Notes: generated from the letters alone by a model not told the origin. 64,000 bases of DNA from Yoonia sp. BS5-3 (GCF_038069655.2 NZ_CP150951.2:434001-498000); one strand, 5' to 3'. Shown: positions 1-9,034, counted from the first letter of the stretch. Translations and numbers: made by a program.

Positions 1-150
1 GTCGTCAGCCGGTTTTGTCAGATGCTCGGCCGGAATTGCATCAAGCATTAGCTTTTCTGGCTTCGCCGATTCGCCTGTCGCTTTGCCGCTTTGCGTGGTT
101 TTTTCTGGTTTTGCTGGGGGTTTGCGCCCCTTGGCTGGCTGTTTTGCCAC
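1..150 (-). CDS. Mitofilin-like (COG4223-type) membrane protein, N-terminal fragment
   Basis: Only the first 50 codons are in the window; the gene runs off the left edge. It opens with GTG at 150, preceded by an AAAGGG-like ribosome site. The visible part is a Lys/Pro/Ala-rich, basic cytoplasmic stretch (MAKQPAKGRKPPAKPEK) with no membrane segment yet. The position just downstream of hemD on the same strand, 89 bases away, matches the hemD-mitofilin-hemY order known in Rhodobacterales. The family name is inferred from that order and the basic N-terminus, not from a conserved domain. Confidence 0.5.
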   Translation of the reverse strand, partial: MAKQPAKGRKPPAKPEKTTQSGKATGESAKPEKLMLDAIPAEHLTKPADD

Positions 151-239
151 TGTTTCACCCTTTTAACGCCCGCACCGGCAAATTGCTGGTGTCAGGTTAT
201 GCTATCGCGGCGGCGGGGAACCCTCAAGCGACCCGCCCC

Positions 240-953
240 CTAAACGCGACGTTCTGTCAGCCCCTGCAGCACCTGCAGGCTTGCCGCAATCATTGCCGCC
301 TCATCCGGTCGCGCCGCCAAATGCAGACGTGATGCTGAAAACCCGACCGCATCAATGACCGCTTCGCTCATCGCGATAACATGTGTTTGCGCAGCGAAAG
401 GCCCTTGATCAGACAATATGGTGGCGGATCGCGGAGAAAACAGGGGGAAAAGCACAGGTTCTTTGCCCTTCACGGCATTTTTAGCCTCATTGCTCAATAT
501 AAGGGCGGTCTGGTCATAGGCGGGAATATCAATGCAACGCAGACCCGCATCTGTCAGGCGGGCGCAAATATCGCCCCGCGCGTGTTCCCCCCGGATATGG
601 GCACATATGCCATTTGGCGCAGCCGCAAGGATCATCGTCACCAAGCCATCCGCATCACCCGGCCCGGTGATGGGCAAGAAACCGGCCGCGCGCGCGGCAG
701 CAGCCGTTTTTTGCCCTACGCACCACGCAGTCAACCCCGCCAGCAAACCAAGGCGCTGTGCGGCGGCCACCCCATGCACCGAAGTAAAGATCAGATCGGT
801 CACGCCCGTCAGATCAGCCCTGACCAAACGGGGCTCAATCGCAATCAAAGGCGATTGGATGATACGCAGAGGGGCGCTCCATCGGGATGCAACGGCCCTT
901 GCAAAAGCCCCTGCCTGTAGCGCGGGCCGTGTCACGATTAAAACCGGGTTCAT
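240..953 (-). CDS. hemD: Uroporphyrinogen-III synthase
   Basis: HemD closes and inverts the D ring of hydroxymethylbilane to give uroporphyrinogen III for heme and siroheme. The 237-residue protein starts [18 protein letters not shown], the usual VTRP entry of the family, and keeps the fold pattern with [12 protein letters not shown] and AYCVGQKTA-like stretches ([16 protein letters not shown]). The frame stays open 25 codons upstream, but the MNPVL start fits family length and places the gene back to back with tsaD (68 bases between starts). HemD sequences diverge strongly, so the call leans on these motifs plus the neighbouring mitofilin-like gene. Confidence 0.85.
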   Translation of the reverse strand: MNPVLIVTRPALQAGAFARAVASRWSAPLRIIQSPLIAIEPRLVRADLTGVTDLIFTSVHGVAAAQRLGLLAGLTAWCVGQKTAAAARAAGFLPITGPGDADGLVTMILAAAPNGICAHIRGEHARGDICARLTDAGLRCIDIPAYDQTALILSNEAKNAVKGKEPVLFPLFSPRSATILSDQGPFAAQTHVIAMSEAVIDAVGFSASRLHLAARPDEAAMIAASLQVLQGLTERRV

Positions 954-1021
954 CAACGCCCCATTGTTTGCACCTGCCCGCAATGTTACCTGCGATGGAC
1001 GAACACGCAACCGGACGGCAC

Positions 1022-2104
1022 ATGACAAAAGCCCTGACAGTTCTTGGGATCGAAAGCAGTTGTGATGACACGGCAGCCGCCGTTCTGCGCGGCAGCGATA
1101 TTCTGGCCTCTGTGGTTTATGGACAAACCGCGCTTCACGCTGATTTTGGGGGTGTCGTCCCCGAGATCGCAGCCAGGGCCCATGCCGAAAAGCTTGATCA
1201 TTGCATCGAAGAGGCGATGGGCAAGGCGGGCGTTACGCTGCAGGATATCGATGGGATCGCCGTGACAGCCGGGCCCGGTCTGATTGGCGGGGTCCTGTCG
1301 GGGGTGATGTGCGCCAAAGGTCTGGCGGCAGCAACCGGTCTGCCATTGATTGGCGTCAACCATCTGGCCGGACATGCGTTGACACCCCGGCTGACCGATC
1401 AGGTTACCTATCCCTATCTGATGCTGCTTGTTTCGGGCGGGCATTGCCAATTCTTGATCGTCTCGGATTACGACAGCTACCAGCGGATTGGCGGTACGAT
1501 TGATGACGCGCCGGGCGAAGCTTTTGACAAAACGGCCCGTATTCTGGGTCTACCCCAACCGGGCGGGCCATCGGTTGAAAATGCCGCCAAGCGGGGTGAT
1601 CCCAAACGGTTTAACCTACCTCGTCCGCTCTTGAACCAGCCGGGATGCGATATGTCCTTCTCGGGGTTGAAGACGGCGATCTTGCGGGCAAGGGATGCGA
1701 TTATCGCCGAGAAAGAGGGGCTGACGGTGCAGGACCAGGCCGATCTATGCGCCGGTTTCCAGGCCGCAGCTTGCGATGTTCTGACGGAAAAAACCAGGCG
1801 GGCGCTGGATATCTATCTGGGGCTTAATCCGGCTGTGCCAACTTTCGCAATTGCTGGCGGCGTTGCCGCAAATACCGCCATTCGCGCAGCGCTGATGCAG
1901 CTTTGTTCTGAGACAGACACCCGTTGGGTGGCGCCGCCATTGGCGCTGTGCACCGACAATGCCGCGATGATTGCCTATGCCGGGCTTGAACGCCTGCAGC
2001 ACGGAGAAACCGACGATCTGACCCTATCCGCGCGACCACGCTGGCCGCTCGATCAAAGATCGACACCGATGTTAGGGTCCGGCAAAAAGGGGGCGAAGGC
2101 ATGA
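1022..2104 (+). CDS. tsaD: tRNA N6-threonylcarbamoyladenosine transferase TsaD
   Basis: TsaD transfers threonylcarbamoyl from its adenylate onto A37 of ANN-decoding tRNAs, working with TsaB and TsaE. The 360-residue protein begins [20 protein letters not shown], the diagnostic ASKHA nucleotide-binding entry. The metal-binding HxxxH is seen as NHLAGHA (H114, H118), followed by [10 protein letters not shown] and, near the end, [12 protein letters not shown]. The frame is open upstream to 887, but ATG 1022 gives the family start. The last four bases overlap gpsA (ATGA), so the two are probably translationally coupled. Confidence 0.97.
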   Translation: MTKALTVLGIESSCDDTAAAVLRGSDILASVVYGQTALHADFGGVVPEIAARAHAEKLDHCIEEAMGKAGVTLQDIDGIAVTAGPGLIGGVLSGVMCAKGLAAATGLPLIGVNHLAGHALTPRLTDQVTYPYLMLLVSGGHCQFLIVSDYDSYQRIGGTIDDAPGEAFDKTARILGLPQPGGPSVENAAKRGDPKRFNLPRPLLNQPGCDMSFSGLKTAILRARDAIIAEKEGLTVQDQADLCAGFQAAACDVLTEKTRRALDIYLGLNPAVPTFAIAGGVAANTAIRAALMQLCSETDTRWVAPPLALCTDNAAMIAYAGLERLQHGETDDLTLSARPRWPLDQRSTPMLGSGKKGAKA

Positions 2105-3063
2105 AAATCGGGATTGCGGGTGGCGGTGCGTTTGGCACAGCCTTGGGTGTTGCACTTGCGCTGGACGGCAATGATATTCAGCTTTGGGCACGCAGCGCTG
2201 ATGCGGTCAAAGCAATGGAAAGCACTGGCGAAAACAGCCGACTTCCGGGCGTAAAGCTGCCCCCAAACCTGCAGGTTTCATCGGACACCGGACCGCTTTT
2301 TGCCTGCCAGATTATTCTGCTGGCCGTTCCGGCTCAGACCTTGCGGGACTTCCTGCAAACCCATACGGCCGCGTTGGGTGGCAAATATCTTGTGGCCTGC
2401 TGCAAAGGCATTGACCTAGAGCGGATGACCGGCCCGGCCAGCACGATCCGTGATCTGGTGCCCAGCGCGATCCCCGCGATGCTCACCGGCCCTAGCTTTG
2501 CCGCAAACATTGCACGCGGGCTGCCCACCGCACTGACCATTGCATGCCCTGATGAGGCCGCAGGCGAGATCCTGCAAACGGCGCTCTCAACCACAGCGAT
2601 GCGGCTGTACCGAACAACAGATACGATCGGGGCTGAGCTGGGCGGTGCGTTGAAAAACGTGATGGCCATTGCCTCGGGTGTGACGATCGGGGCGCAGTTT
2701 GGCGAAAGCGCGCGGGCGGCGCTGATCACCCGGGGATTTCCAGAGATGCAGCGCCTTGCGGCCACATTCGGGGCGCAGCCGGAAACGCTTGCCGGGCTGT
2801 CGGGTTTTGGCGATCTGGTACTGACCTGCACGTCCGAACAATCGCGCAATTACCGCTATGGGCTGGCCCTGGGCCGGGCAGAGCCGTTCGACAGCGGCAC
2901 AACCGTTGAAGGGGCGGCAACCGCGCGGGCAGTGCGCCAATTGGCCCAAAAGCTTGACCTTGATATGCCGATCTGCAGGGTTGTTGCAGATCTTACAGAC
3001 GGCCAAACCGACGTGCCAACCGCGCTGAACGCGCTTTTGTCACGCCCATTGAAGGAAGAATAA
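2101..3063 (+). CDS. gpsA: NAD(P)-dependent glycerol-3-phosphate dehydrogenase
   Basis: GpsA reduces dihydroxyacetone phosphate to sn-glycerol-3-phosphate for phospholipid synthesis in the cytoplasm. The 320-residue protein shows the Rossmann glycine loop [10 protein letters not shown] at residues 7-16, LLAVPAQTL, the [16 protein letters not shown] segment and the helix [15 protein letters not shown] that carries the catalytic lysine. [14 protein letters not shown] is also typical. It overlaps tsaD by four bases and is followed directly by the YciI gene, whose ATG comes right after the stop, so this is a tight operon. Length is normal for the family. Confidence 0.97.
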   Translation: MKIGIAGGGAFGTALGVALALDGNDIQLWARSADAVKAMESTGENSRLPGVKLPPNLQVSSDTGPLFACQIILLAVPAQTLRDFLQTHTAALGGKYLVACCKGIDLERMTGPASTIRDLVPSAIPAMLTGPSFAANIARGLPTALTIACPDEAAGEILQTALSTTAMRLYRTTDTIGAELGGALKNVMAIASGVTIGAQFGESARAALITRGFPEMQRLAATFGAQPETLAGLSGFGDLVLTCTSEQSRNYRYGLALGRAEPFDSGTTVEGAATARAVRQLAQKLDLDMPICRVVADLTDGQTDVPTALNALLSRPLKEE

Positions 3064-3336
3064 ATGCGTGTTGCCCTGATGACCAAAGACAAACCCGGCG
3101 CCCTGCAAACACGCCTGGACAACCGCGATGCCCATCTGGCCTACATCGCCGACACAGGCGTGGTCGAAATGGCGGGGCCCTTTCTGGATGCGGACGGGCA
3201 GATGTGCGGCTCGCTGATCGTGCTGGAAGTCGAAGGCATGGCCGCCGCCCAGGCCTGGGCCGATAACGATCCATACGCCAAGGCGGGGCTGTTCAGTGAG
3301 GTCACATTACGTGCTTGGAAAAAGGTGGTTGGCTGA
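3064..3336 (+). CDS. YciI-like protein
   Basis: A 90-residue protein of the YciI (YCII) alpha/beta-barrel fold. Visible family marks are the N-terminal strand MRVALMTKDKPGALQTRL, HLAYIADTGVVEMAGPF and the C-terminal WADNDPYAKAGLFSEVTLRAW. In this family a His-Asp pair is proposed to be catalytic; here H24 and the NDPY aspartate are candidates. The biochemical reaction is unknown for most members. The gene begins immediately after the gpsA stop and its TGA overlaps the ATG of the next gene (TGATG), so it is part of the tsaD operon. Confidence 0.9.
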   Translation: MRVALMTKDKPGALQTRLDNRDAHLAYIADTGVVEMAGPFLDADGQMCGSLIVLEVEGMAAAQAWADNDPYAKAGLFSEVTLRAWKKVVG

Positions 3337-3755
3337 TGGCCTATTGGCTTTTCAAATCCGAACCCGATGTTTGGGGCTGGGACAAACAGGTCGCCAAAGG
3401 CGCAGCCGGCGAAGAATGGGACGGCGTGCGCAACTATCAGGCGCGCAATAACATGCGCGCGATGAAGTTGGGCGATCAGGGCTTTTTTTATCATTCTCGT
3501 CAAGGGCTTGAGATCGTGGGCATTGTCGAAATCTGCGCCGAGGCGCATCCCGATAGCACCACAGATGACCCCCGCTGGGACTGCGTTGATATCAAAGCCC
3601 TGCGTCCGATGATCAAACCGGTCAGCCTGGCGCAAATCAAAGCCGAACCGCGCTTGGCCGAGATGTCATTGGTCAAAAGCATGCGGCTTTCCGTCCAACC
3701 TGTCACGGACGAAGAATGGACCATCGTCTGCGCGATGGGCGACACGGCCCCCTAA
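3336..3755 (+). CDS. EVE domain-containing protein
   Basis: A 139-residue, single EVE-domain protein. EVE is a PUA-like fold thought to bind modified bases in RNA or DNA. The sequence has the family opening MAYWLFKSEPDVWGWD, then WDGVRNYQARNNMRAMKLGDQGFFYHS, GIVEI and a C-terminal SLVKSMRLSVQPVTDEEW. ATG 3336 overlaps the preceding TGA, and the alternative start seven codons upstream is less likely. It ends the operon; no obvious terminator follows within 100 bases. The precise ligand is not predictable from sequence. Confidence 0.93.
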   Translation: MAYWLFKSEPDVWGWDKQVAKGAAGEEWDGVRNYQARNNMRAMKLGDQGFFYHSRQGLEIVGIVEICAEAHPDSTTDDPRWDCVDIKALRPMIKPVSLAQIKAEPRLAEMSLVKSMRLSVQPVTDEEWTIVCAMGDTAP

Positions 3756-3838
3756 AAAGACAGGCGTCTGGCCCGTAACCGTGTTACACGACGCGACACA
3801 CCGGTGCGCTCTTGATGTCGCAGCCTGAGCTGTGCCAG

Positions 3839-4057
3839 TCATGCCATGCTAATTTGGGTACTCAGTTCATCAACCGTGATTGGGACGCAGCATGAACCTT
3901 CAGAACATGCAACCACTATGAACTTCTTTTGGCTATTGAAACCCGAGAAGATCAGGTGGACGCGTCGCGGTTCCCCGCCTTCGTGTTCGCGGTATGAACG
4001 ACGGAGTGGTCGGCCAATAGTAAGCGTTACATCTGCCCTCCAATCAGCCTCTGACAC
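3839..4057 (-). CDS. Uncharacterised small ORF, possibly a gene remnant
   Basis: A 72-codon frame opened by GTG at 4057 and ending ITVDELSTQISMA. I do not recognise it. Composition is protein-like (TIGRPLRRSYREHEGGEPRR, then HLIFSGFNSQKKFIVVACSE) but there is no strong ribosome site. Just upstream on the same strand lies a second open frame without an ATG (4074-4292), so the two may be pieces of one decayed gene in different frames. The surrounding 670 bases carry no recognised gene. Confidence 0.25.
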   Translation of the reverse strand: MSEADWRADVTLTIGRPLRRSYREHEGGEPRRVHLIFSGFNSQKKFIVVACSEGSCCVPITVDELSTQISMA

Positions 4058-4073
4058 GACAAAGCCCGTGTCA

Positions 4074-4292
4074 TTACATACTGCTGCAAAACAGTACTAG
4101 GCGGTAGTCAGGGGCGAATTCCCGCAATACTTCTGAGTCCACGGCTTCACCATTGAAGCCCACGCTGGCGGCCGGTGGGTCTGACCACCCAGCTTCAAAC
4201 GGTTCGTGAAAGGTAAGCTCGACAGAGGCGAACCGGTTGTCGGTGTTAAAGCGACAACACCATTGCCATTTACTGGTTATGAATCCCGACCC
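4074..4292 (-). pseudogene. Possible coding remnant without a start codon
   Basis: On the minus strand a 72-codon open frame runs from just after a TGA (4293-4295) to a TAA at 4074. It reads like coding sequence (RFASVELTFHEPFEAGWSD, GEAVDSEVLREFAPDYRLVL), yet it has no ATG and only an internal GTG. It lies directly upstream of the 3839-4057 frame. It could be the 5' piece of a broken gene or a chance frame. No family was recognised. Confidence 0.25.
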
Positions 4293-4382
4293 TCAGCACT
4301 CAAGCAGTTTGCGGCACCGGCTGCATAACTGTGTCCGCAAAATACTTCACCTTAAGCCCGATCAAATTTGCGATGAATTCCT

Positions 4383-4411
4383 GGGCGGTCGCACTGGCGA
4401 CCGCCCTTTTT
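4383..4411 (+). terminator. Rho-independent terminator, plus strand
   Basis: A perfect 10-bp stem GGGCGGTCGC / GCGACCGCCC with a 4-base loop is followed by five Ts. The U-tract is only on the plus strand, so it ends rightward transcription. No recognised plus-strand gene ends nearby; the closest is the EVE gene, 630 bases upstream. Confidence 0.85.
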
Positions 4412-4427
4412 AGTTCAGACTTCGTGT

Positions 4428-5357
4428 TTATTGAAGCGGAATAGTTAGTCCGGCAAAGATTGACGTGGACGAGACATCGGCAAACTCATCGCCTTCATCA
4501 AATGCCAAAATATTGCCGTGCTCTACGACATTGCGCGTGTCGATAATGCCAGACAACAGCTTGTAGCTGAGGCCAAATTCCATAGTGGCTCCGTCGCCGG
4601 CCCATGCGGCATTCATCATGACCGATGGTGTCAATTCGAATGTCGTTACATCAATAGTGTCTTCGTATGACGCGTCCTGTTCATCATTGAACGAACCGCT
4701 AGATGTCTCGAGATCGTTAATATCCATTGTGCGGTCACCACGATACTGTGCGACAAAGCCTTCGATCTGAACAGTCATTCCGTTTTGCAGCGGGATCTGA
4801 TGGCGCGCCCCAATTTTCAAACCAAGGCCTGAAAATTCGGTGTCGCGTGAGACAAAGTTTTCAAACCCCCCTGGATATAGATATTCTGCATCAACTTCGT
4901 TTTTAAGAGCAAGGTATGAAAGTCCTGCGAGCAGTTCTGTCTGGCCAGAACCAAGTGCATACCGACCAAGAGCAGAAACATCAGCATATGCCGTCATGTT
5001 TTCCGTATCCGCGCGGTCTTGGCAATCGTCGAGAAGTCCAAGGTAGGTCGTAATATAGCAGGAGTTATCCAATGGATCGCCGCTATCGTCATTACCGGAA
5101 AGAACACCGAACTGAAGGCTTAGATCCAGCCCAAAGTTGTTATAGACATCGTCCATACGGTAGGTCGCTGACGCCATTCCGCCCAGGCCGTAATCGGTGC
5201 TGATCGGGGTAGTTCCGTCAGCTTCGTCGAGTGCATACACATACTCTTGCTCGAAACCTGATGCGATTCCGCCGCGCAGCGTCAGCTCATCCGCACTTGC
5301 AAATTGCGGCAGTACAATTGTAGCGGCCAGTGACAAGGTTACTAGTCTGTAAGACAT
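4428..5357 (-). CDS. Outer-membrane beta-barrel protein
   Basis: A 309-residue exported protein. ATG 5357 is chosen because an AGGA site lies about nine bases upstream and the product then starts with a clean signal peptide, MSYRLVTLSLAATIVLPQ, cut after FASA. The mature chain is acidic, alternates aromatic and polar residues in strand-like blocks (LSLQFGVLSG, GLGLKIGARHQI, FELTPSVMMNAAW, MEFGLSYKLLSG) and ends in an amphipathic strand IFAGLTIPLQ. It resembles Lpg1974-type MOMP barrels in layout, but the last residue is Gln, not Phe. Two Cys pairs are possible near CYITTYLGLLDDCQD. Monocistronic, with AT-richer flanks suggesting acquisition. Confidence 0.7.
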   Translation of the reverse strand: MSYRLVTLSLAATIVLPQFASADELTLRGGIASGFEQEYVYALDEADGTTPISTDYGLGGMASATYRMDDVYNNFGLDLSLQFGVLSGNDDSGDPLDNSCYITTYLGLLDDCQDRADTENMTAYADVSALGRYALGSGQTELLAGLSYLALKNEVDAEYLYPGGFENFVSRDTEFSGLGLKIGARHQIPLQNGMTVQIEGFVAQYRGDRTMDINDLETSSGSFNDEQDASYEDTIDVTTFELTPSVMMNAAWAGDGATMEFGLSYKLLSGIIDTRNVVEHGNILAFDEGDEFADVSSTSIFAGLTIPLQ

Positions 5358-5879
5358 AATCGTTATCCTAGGAAAATTGATGTAATAAAGGGGAGACGCC
5401 ACAATATCGAATTGACGTCAATGGCGATTAACTCGCACGGCCCTAAATAATTCATAGCCAGTCAACATTGTTGCACTAAAGACCCAATCTACATTTCTGG
5501 CGGTTCTGTCGCAAATTTTCAAGTGACCGGAAAAACTAGAGTTTTGTTCTTCCGCTCCCCGATTTAGCTGACTGAATTGGCCAGAAGGGGGCTCAATTTG
5601 TCGAATTCTGAGCTTTAGTTGGCAACTTTGGCGGAAGGTACAGGCTAGGCTAAGGACAAAATGCAGATTGATGCTGCTTTGGGATGAGCAGTTGTTGTAA
5701 ATCTGATTAAATTTTGCTCATTATGTTCTTTGGCTTCTGAGCCTGAAAGATCCTTTCGTAAATTTTATTTTGATTTTGATGAAAAATATGAGGGTGTGCG
5801 TCCATTGATCTCATGCAAGGAGCGAATTTCCTCCTACATCCGCGTTGTACTTTGCTTTCACTATTATCAAGCACAGCGC
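5358..5879. other. AT-rich intergenic region with no recognised gene
   Basis: About 520 bases between the barrel gene and pcaB. It is visibly AT-richer than its surroundings. Short frames on both strands (for example 5730-5942) lack ribosome sites and family features, and the latter overlaps the end of pcaB. The promoter of the barrel gene should lie at its left end. I see no inverted repeats of insertion-sequence type. Confidence 0.6.
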
Positions 5880-6929
5880 CTAAAAATGTCGGGGAACCGC
5901 ACCAAATGTTTCCAAATCATTGATCAACTTTCCTGCCAATAACAGGCTGGTGGCACTGGTCACGCAAAACTCAGGTAGGATGAGCCATTCAAGCGCCCAT
6001 GCTTGCCCGGAGCGAAACCCTTCGTGGCGTGCCGACCTCGTCAGCCCTGACTGCAAGCTGCTGGCCAAATCAGCTAGAGAGATCAGCGCCTCAGCCTTGA
6101 TCGGGTTGTTCTTATGCGTCATCGCGGATGAGCCGCCGCCGACTAACGTGATCTGTTCAGGACCCAATGCGGCCATCAGTGCGATGTCTTTCCCGATCTT
6201 ACCCATGGCGATAGTGATGCGCGACAGGATGCCCCCAACGCTGAGCACAATGGTGCGATCCGTGTGCCAGGCTTGACCCGGATCGTGCATGTTCAGATTG
6301 TGTGCAAAGCACACCCCCAGCTTATCGGCGTTTGTATGATCGCGTACCCCAATCGGTCCGCCCCATTGGATTTGGCGCAGGTCCGTTTGGCAGTGCGCAA
6401 GATCGCTTAGCAGCCGGGGCAAGGGTTGCCGCCACCGCCCGATCAGCTCTTGCGCGGTGGTTTCAAGGGCAGGCTGCATGCGCGTATAGGCCATCAGCCG
6501 CGCCGCGCCAAAGCGGTCTTGCAGCGCGGCCAATTGTTGATCCAGCGCCTTAAGCCGCCCGATCAACAGTTCTGCCACCTGTCCCAGAACCATCATCAGG
6601 CTGGTATCCATCACATCCTGCGATGTCAGCCCGCGATGGATGAGGGCGTCATTGCCAAGTTGCCCCTTCAAAGCCTTTACAAGCGCGGGGATGGGCAGCC
6701 CGTCGCGTTCTGTTCCGCCCCGCAAAACCTGCGTTTCGATCACGGCCTCTTCAATGCCTTTGGCCACAGCTTCGGCATCTTCGACCCCTTCGACTGTGCC
6801 CAGCGCGCGGGTCCATGCGGCCTCAATCTGAAGAAAGCGCTTCAGTTCTGCATCTGCCGAAAAAAGCGTTGTGCATTCGGCATCCCCGAAAAGGCCGCCC
6901 ATCCACGGATGTTCGCTGAGGCTGATCAT
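5880..6929 (-). CDS. pcaB: 3-carboxy-cis,cis-muconate cycloisomerase
   Basis: PcaB lactonises 3-carboxy-cis,cis-muconate to 4-carboxymuconolactone in the protocatechuate branch of the beta-ketoadipate pathway. The 349-residue protein has the fumarase/aspartase fold: RGLTSQDVMDTSLMM, WGGPIG, and the superfamily signature GGGSSAMTHKNNP, where Thr replaces the usual Pro of MPxKxNP. The start MISLSEHPWMGGLFGD overlaps the upstream BKACE stop by four bases (ATGA). It is shorter than many PcaB proteins (about 400-450) because the C-terminal extension is missing, ending after ETFGAVPRHF. Last gene of the cluster. Confidence 0.93.
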   Translation of the reverse strand: MISLSEHPWMGGLFGDAECTTLFSADAELKRFLQIEAAWTRALGTVEGVEDAEAVAKGIEEAVIETQVLRGGTERDGLPIPALVKALKGQLGNDALIHRGLTSQDVMDTSLMMVLGQVAELLIGRLKALDQQLAALQDRFGAARLMAYTRMQPALETTAQELIGRWRQPLPRLLSDLAHCQTDLRQIQWGGPIGVRDHTNADKLGVCFAHNLNMHDPGQAWHTDRTIVLSVGGILSRITIAMGKIGKDIALMAALGPEQITLVGGGSSAMTHKNNPIKAEALISLADLASSLQSGLTRSARHEGFRSGQAWALEWLILPEFCVTSATSLLLAGKLINDLETFGAVPRHF

Positions 6930-7768
6930 GCGGCGCGCAAACCCAATATGTCCCGCGCCTGGGCTGGTGCTGCAACGGGCCGTTCGTATTTTGCGCAAAG
7001 CTCTGCTGCTCGTTTGATCAAAGCGGCGTTTGAGGGGGCCAAGGTCGCTTTATCAAGGCGGACATTGTCTTCGAGACCCGCCCTTGTATGCCCACCTGCC
7101 GCAATGGCCCATTCGTTCACAACCAACTGACCGGCCCCGATCCCGGCTGCGCACCATTCTGCCTTGGGCGCGCGGCGTCGCATGGTTTCCACGTAGAAAT
7201 CAAAGACCTCTTTATCGACGGGCATCGCATTCCTTACGCCCATGACGAATTGCACATAAAGCTTGCCGTAAAGGACGCCGCGTTTGCTGAGGTCAATCGC
7301 TTGCAGGATATGGCTCAGATCAAAGGCTTCGACCTCTGGCGTGATCTCATACTTCTGCATCTTGGCGGCGAGCCAGTCGATCAGATCGGGCGCGTTTTCA
7401 TAGACGCGCGTGGGGAAATTCGTGGAGCCAACCGAGATTGACGCCATATCAGGGGCCAAAGGCAACATTCCGCCCCGCTCGCGCCCGGCGCCAGAGCGTC
7501 CGCCGGTTGAAAACTGGATGATGACGCCGGGGCAATGTTTCAATAACCCCTCTTGCAGCGCTGCGAATTTTTCGGGGTCGCTTGTTGGGGTCTCATCATC
7601 ATTGCGCACATGGGCGTGGATGATCGACGCACCTGCCTCGACCGCCGCATGGCTGCTTTCAATCTGCTCTGAGATCGAGATCGGCACCGCCGGATTATCG
7701 GCTTTGCGTGGCAGTGATCCGGTGATTGCACAACAAAGAATGCAGGGTTTCCCAGCGATATCAGACAT
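6926..7768 (-). CDS. BKACE-family (DUF849) beta-keto acid cleavage enzyme
   Basis: The family cleaves beta-keto acids with acetyl-CoA, giving an acyl-CoA and acetoacetate, through a Zn-bound TIM barrel; the founding member is 3-keto-5-aminohexanoate cleavage enzyme. The 280-residue protein has ILCCAITGSLPRKADNPAVP, the zinc-type AGASIIHAHVRNDDETPTSD, IIQFSTGGRSG, SISVGSTNFP and PEVEAFDLSHI, all typical. The ATG at 7768 overlaps the end of pcaG and its TGA overlaps pcaB, so it is co-translated with both. That context suggests a substrate linked to beta-ketoadipate or another aromatic-derived keto acid, but specificity cannot be read from sequence. Confidence 0.9.
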   Translation of the reverse strand: MSDIAGKPCILCCAITGSLPRKADNPAVPISISEQIESSHAAVEAGASIIHAHVRNDDETPTSDPEKFAALQEGLLKHCPGVIIQFSTGGRSGAGRERGGMLPLAPDMASISVGSTNFPTRVYENAPDLIDWLAAKMQKYEITPEVEAFDLSHILQAIDLSKRGVLYGKLYVQFVMGVRNAMPVDKEVFDFYVETMRRRAPKAEWCAAGIGAGQLVVNEWAIAAGGHTRAGLEDNVRLDKATLAPSNAALIKRAAELCAKYERPVAAPAQARDILGLRAA

Positions 7769-8309
7769 CAAAGAACACCGTTTCCTGAGGGCCTTGAAGG
7801 TGAATGGTATGGGCGTAGCCCGATGGTGCTTTTTCCGCAATCAGCGTTCCGGCGCGTGTTCCGGCCAAAGCCAGCACCGGGTCTGACCCATTGTTTTCAT
7901 CTGGAAAGTAGATCCGCGTTGTCAGCCCCAAATTGATCCCGCGCGCCACGATCCAGACAAGGATATGCGGTGCCTGGTTCGCCGATGCCGGGGGTTTGAT
8001 GGTTTCAAAGCGGGCCAACCCTGTTGAAAGATCGGTCGCCTGACGCCCCCAGTTGGAAAACCGCTCATCCGCCGCATAGCCGCCATCCGCATTGGCTTGC
8101 CAGATTTCAATCAGCGCGTCTTTCACCAGATCGTCCGCCCCGTCGCGCACAGTAAGCATCAAATCGATCTTCTCTGCGGTGTCACTGCGAACCATGTCGC
8201 GCCCCAGTTGCGGACCCATGCCGCGTCTTTCAAGACCGGCGGTTTGAGGGGCGCAACCGATATGCACATAGGGTCCTGCCGTCTGGGATGGGCTTTCCTT
8301 GAGGCGCAT
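7761..8309 (-). CDS. pcaG: Protocatechuate 3,4-dioxygenase alpha subunit
   Basis: PcaG pairs with PcaH to form the intradiol ring-cleaving dioxygenase that turns protocatechuate into 3-carboxy-cis,cis-muconate. The 182-residue chain shows SQTAGPYVHIG, the dioxygenase strand DALIEIWQANADGGY and a C-terminal GYAHTIHLQGPQETVFFDV. As in other alpha subunits the full iron-binding set is absent; the iron ligands sit on PcaH. Its start overlaps the pcaH stop by one base, and its 3' end overlaps the BKACE gene by eight bases. Slightly shorter than the usual 200 residues. Confidence 0.95.
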   Translation of the reverse strand: MRLKESPSQTAGPYVHIGCAPQTAGLERRGMGPQLGRDMVRSDTAEKIDLMLTVRDGADDLVKDALIEIWQANADGGYAADERFSNWGRQATDLSTGLARFETIKPPASANQAPHILVWIVARGINLGLTTRIYFPDENNGSDPVLALAGTRAGTLIAEKAPSGYAHTIHLQGPQETVFFDV

Positions 8310-9034
8310 CAGGTGCCCTCCATCTGGTTTTCGAATATGGTGGCGTTCCGTCCGCGCAAGACAATATCAAAGCGGTAGGCACGAATATCCATTGGTATCG
8401 TCCGTTCCATATCCAGCCGGGCGACAAGCCGATCAATGGCATGATCATCCGGGATCGCCTGTACAATGGGGCATAGCGGGATATGGGGATCGCCTTCGAA
8501 ATACATCTGCGTGATCAGGCGCTGGGCAAACCCATCCCCAAAAACAGAGAAATGGATATGTGCGGGCCGCCAATTGTTTCCCCCATTGGGCCATGGGTAA
8601 GGCCCGGGCAGGATTGTGCGGAAACTGTAGCTGCCATCGTCCCCCGAAAGACAGCGCCCGCAGCCGCCAAAGTTGTCATCAAGCGGGGCGAGGTAGCCGT
8701 CATTCACATGCCGGTAGCGACCGCCAGCGTTGGCCTGCCACACCTCAATCAGCTTGCCGGGGACAGGCCGGCCGTCTTCATCCAGCAGCTTGCCATGCAC
8801 AATGATGCGCGGCCCTTGCGCCATCTGCCCGCTGGCGGCGTAATTCAGGATCAGGTCGTCGTCCAACGGGCTGAGATCCGCCTGCCCAAAGGTTGGCCCC
8901 GTCAGTTCGGTTTTGGTCTGCGGCATATGCAACAGCTGTTGCTGCGGCGCGCGCAGATGCGTTGACCGGTAATCGGGATAGAGGGCGGGAGGGTGCCAGC
9001 TCAGGTCCCGGGGTTTGAAAGCCTGTTCAGTCAT
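8309..9034 (-). CDS. pcaH: Protocatechuate 3,4-dioxygenase beta subunit
   Basis: The iron-bearing subunit of protocatechuate 3,4-dioxygenase. All four Fe(III) ligands of the family can be placed: Y107 in GGRYRH, Y146 in GPYPWP, and H159/H161 in RPAHIHF. The 241-residue length is normal. Other family marks are GKLIEVWQANAGG and DDNFGGCGRCLSGDDG. It overlaps the end of pcaL by eight bases, so translation of the cluster is tightly coupled. Acts in the cytoplasm with PcaG. Confidence 0.97.
   Translation of the reverse strand: MTEQAFKPRDLSWHPPALYPDYRSTHLRAPQQQLLHMPQTKTELTGPTFGQADLSPLDDDLILNYAASGQMAQGPRIIVHGKLLDEDGRPVPGKLIEVWQANAGGRYRHVNDGYLAPLDDNFGGCGRCLSGDDGSYSFRTILPGPYPWPNGGNNWRPAHIHFSVFGDGFAQRLITQMYFEGDPHIPLCPIVQAIPDDHAIDRLVARLDMERTIPMDIRAYRFDIVLRGRNATIFENQMEGT

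Noticed and set aside
15..332. 105-codon plus-strand frame at the left edge
   Set aside because: It is antisense to the mitofilin-like gene and the end of hemD, and has no ribosome site or domain.
4279..4413. 44-codon plus-strand ORF ending inside the terminator
   Set aside because: It runs through the hairpin and T-run, has random-looking composition and no good ribosome site.
5730..5942. 70-codon ORF in the AT-rich region
   Set aside because: No start signals; it overlaps the 3' end of pcaB.
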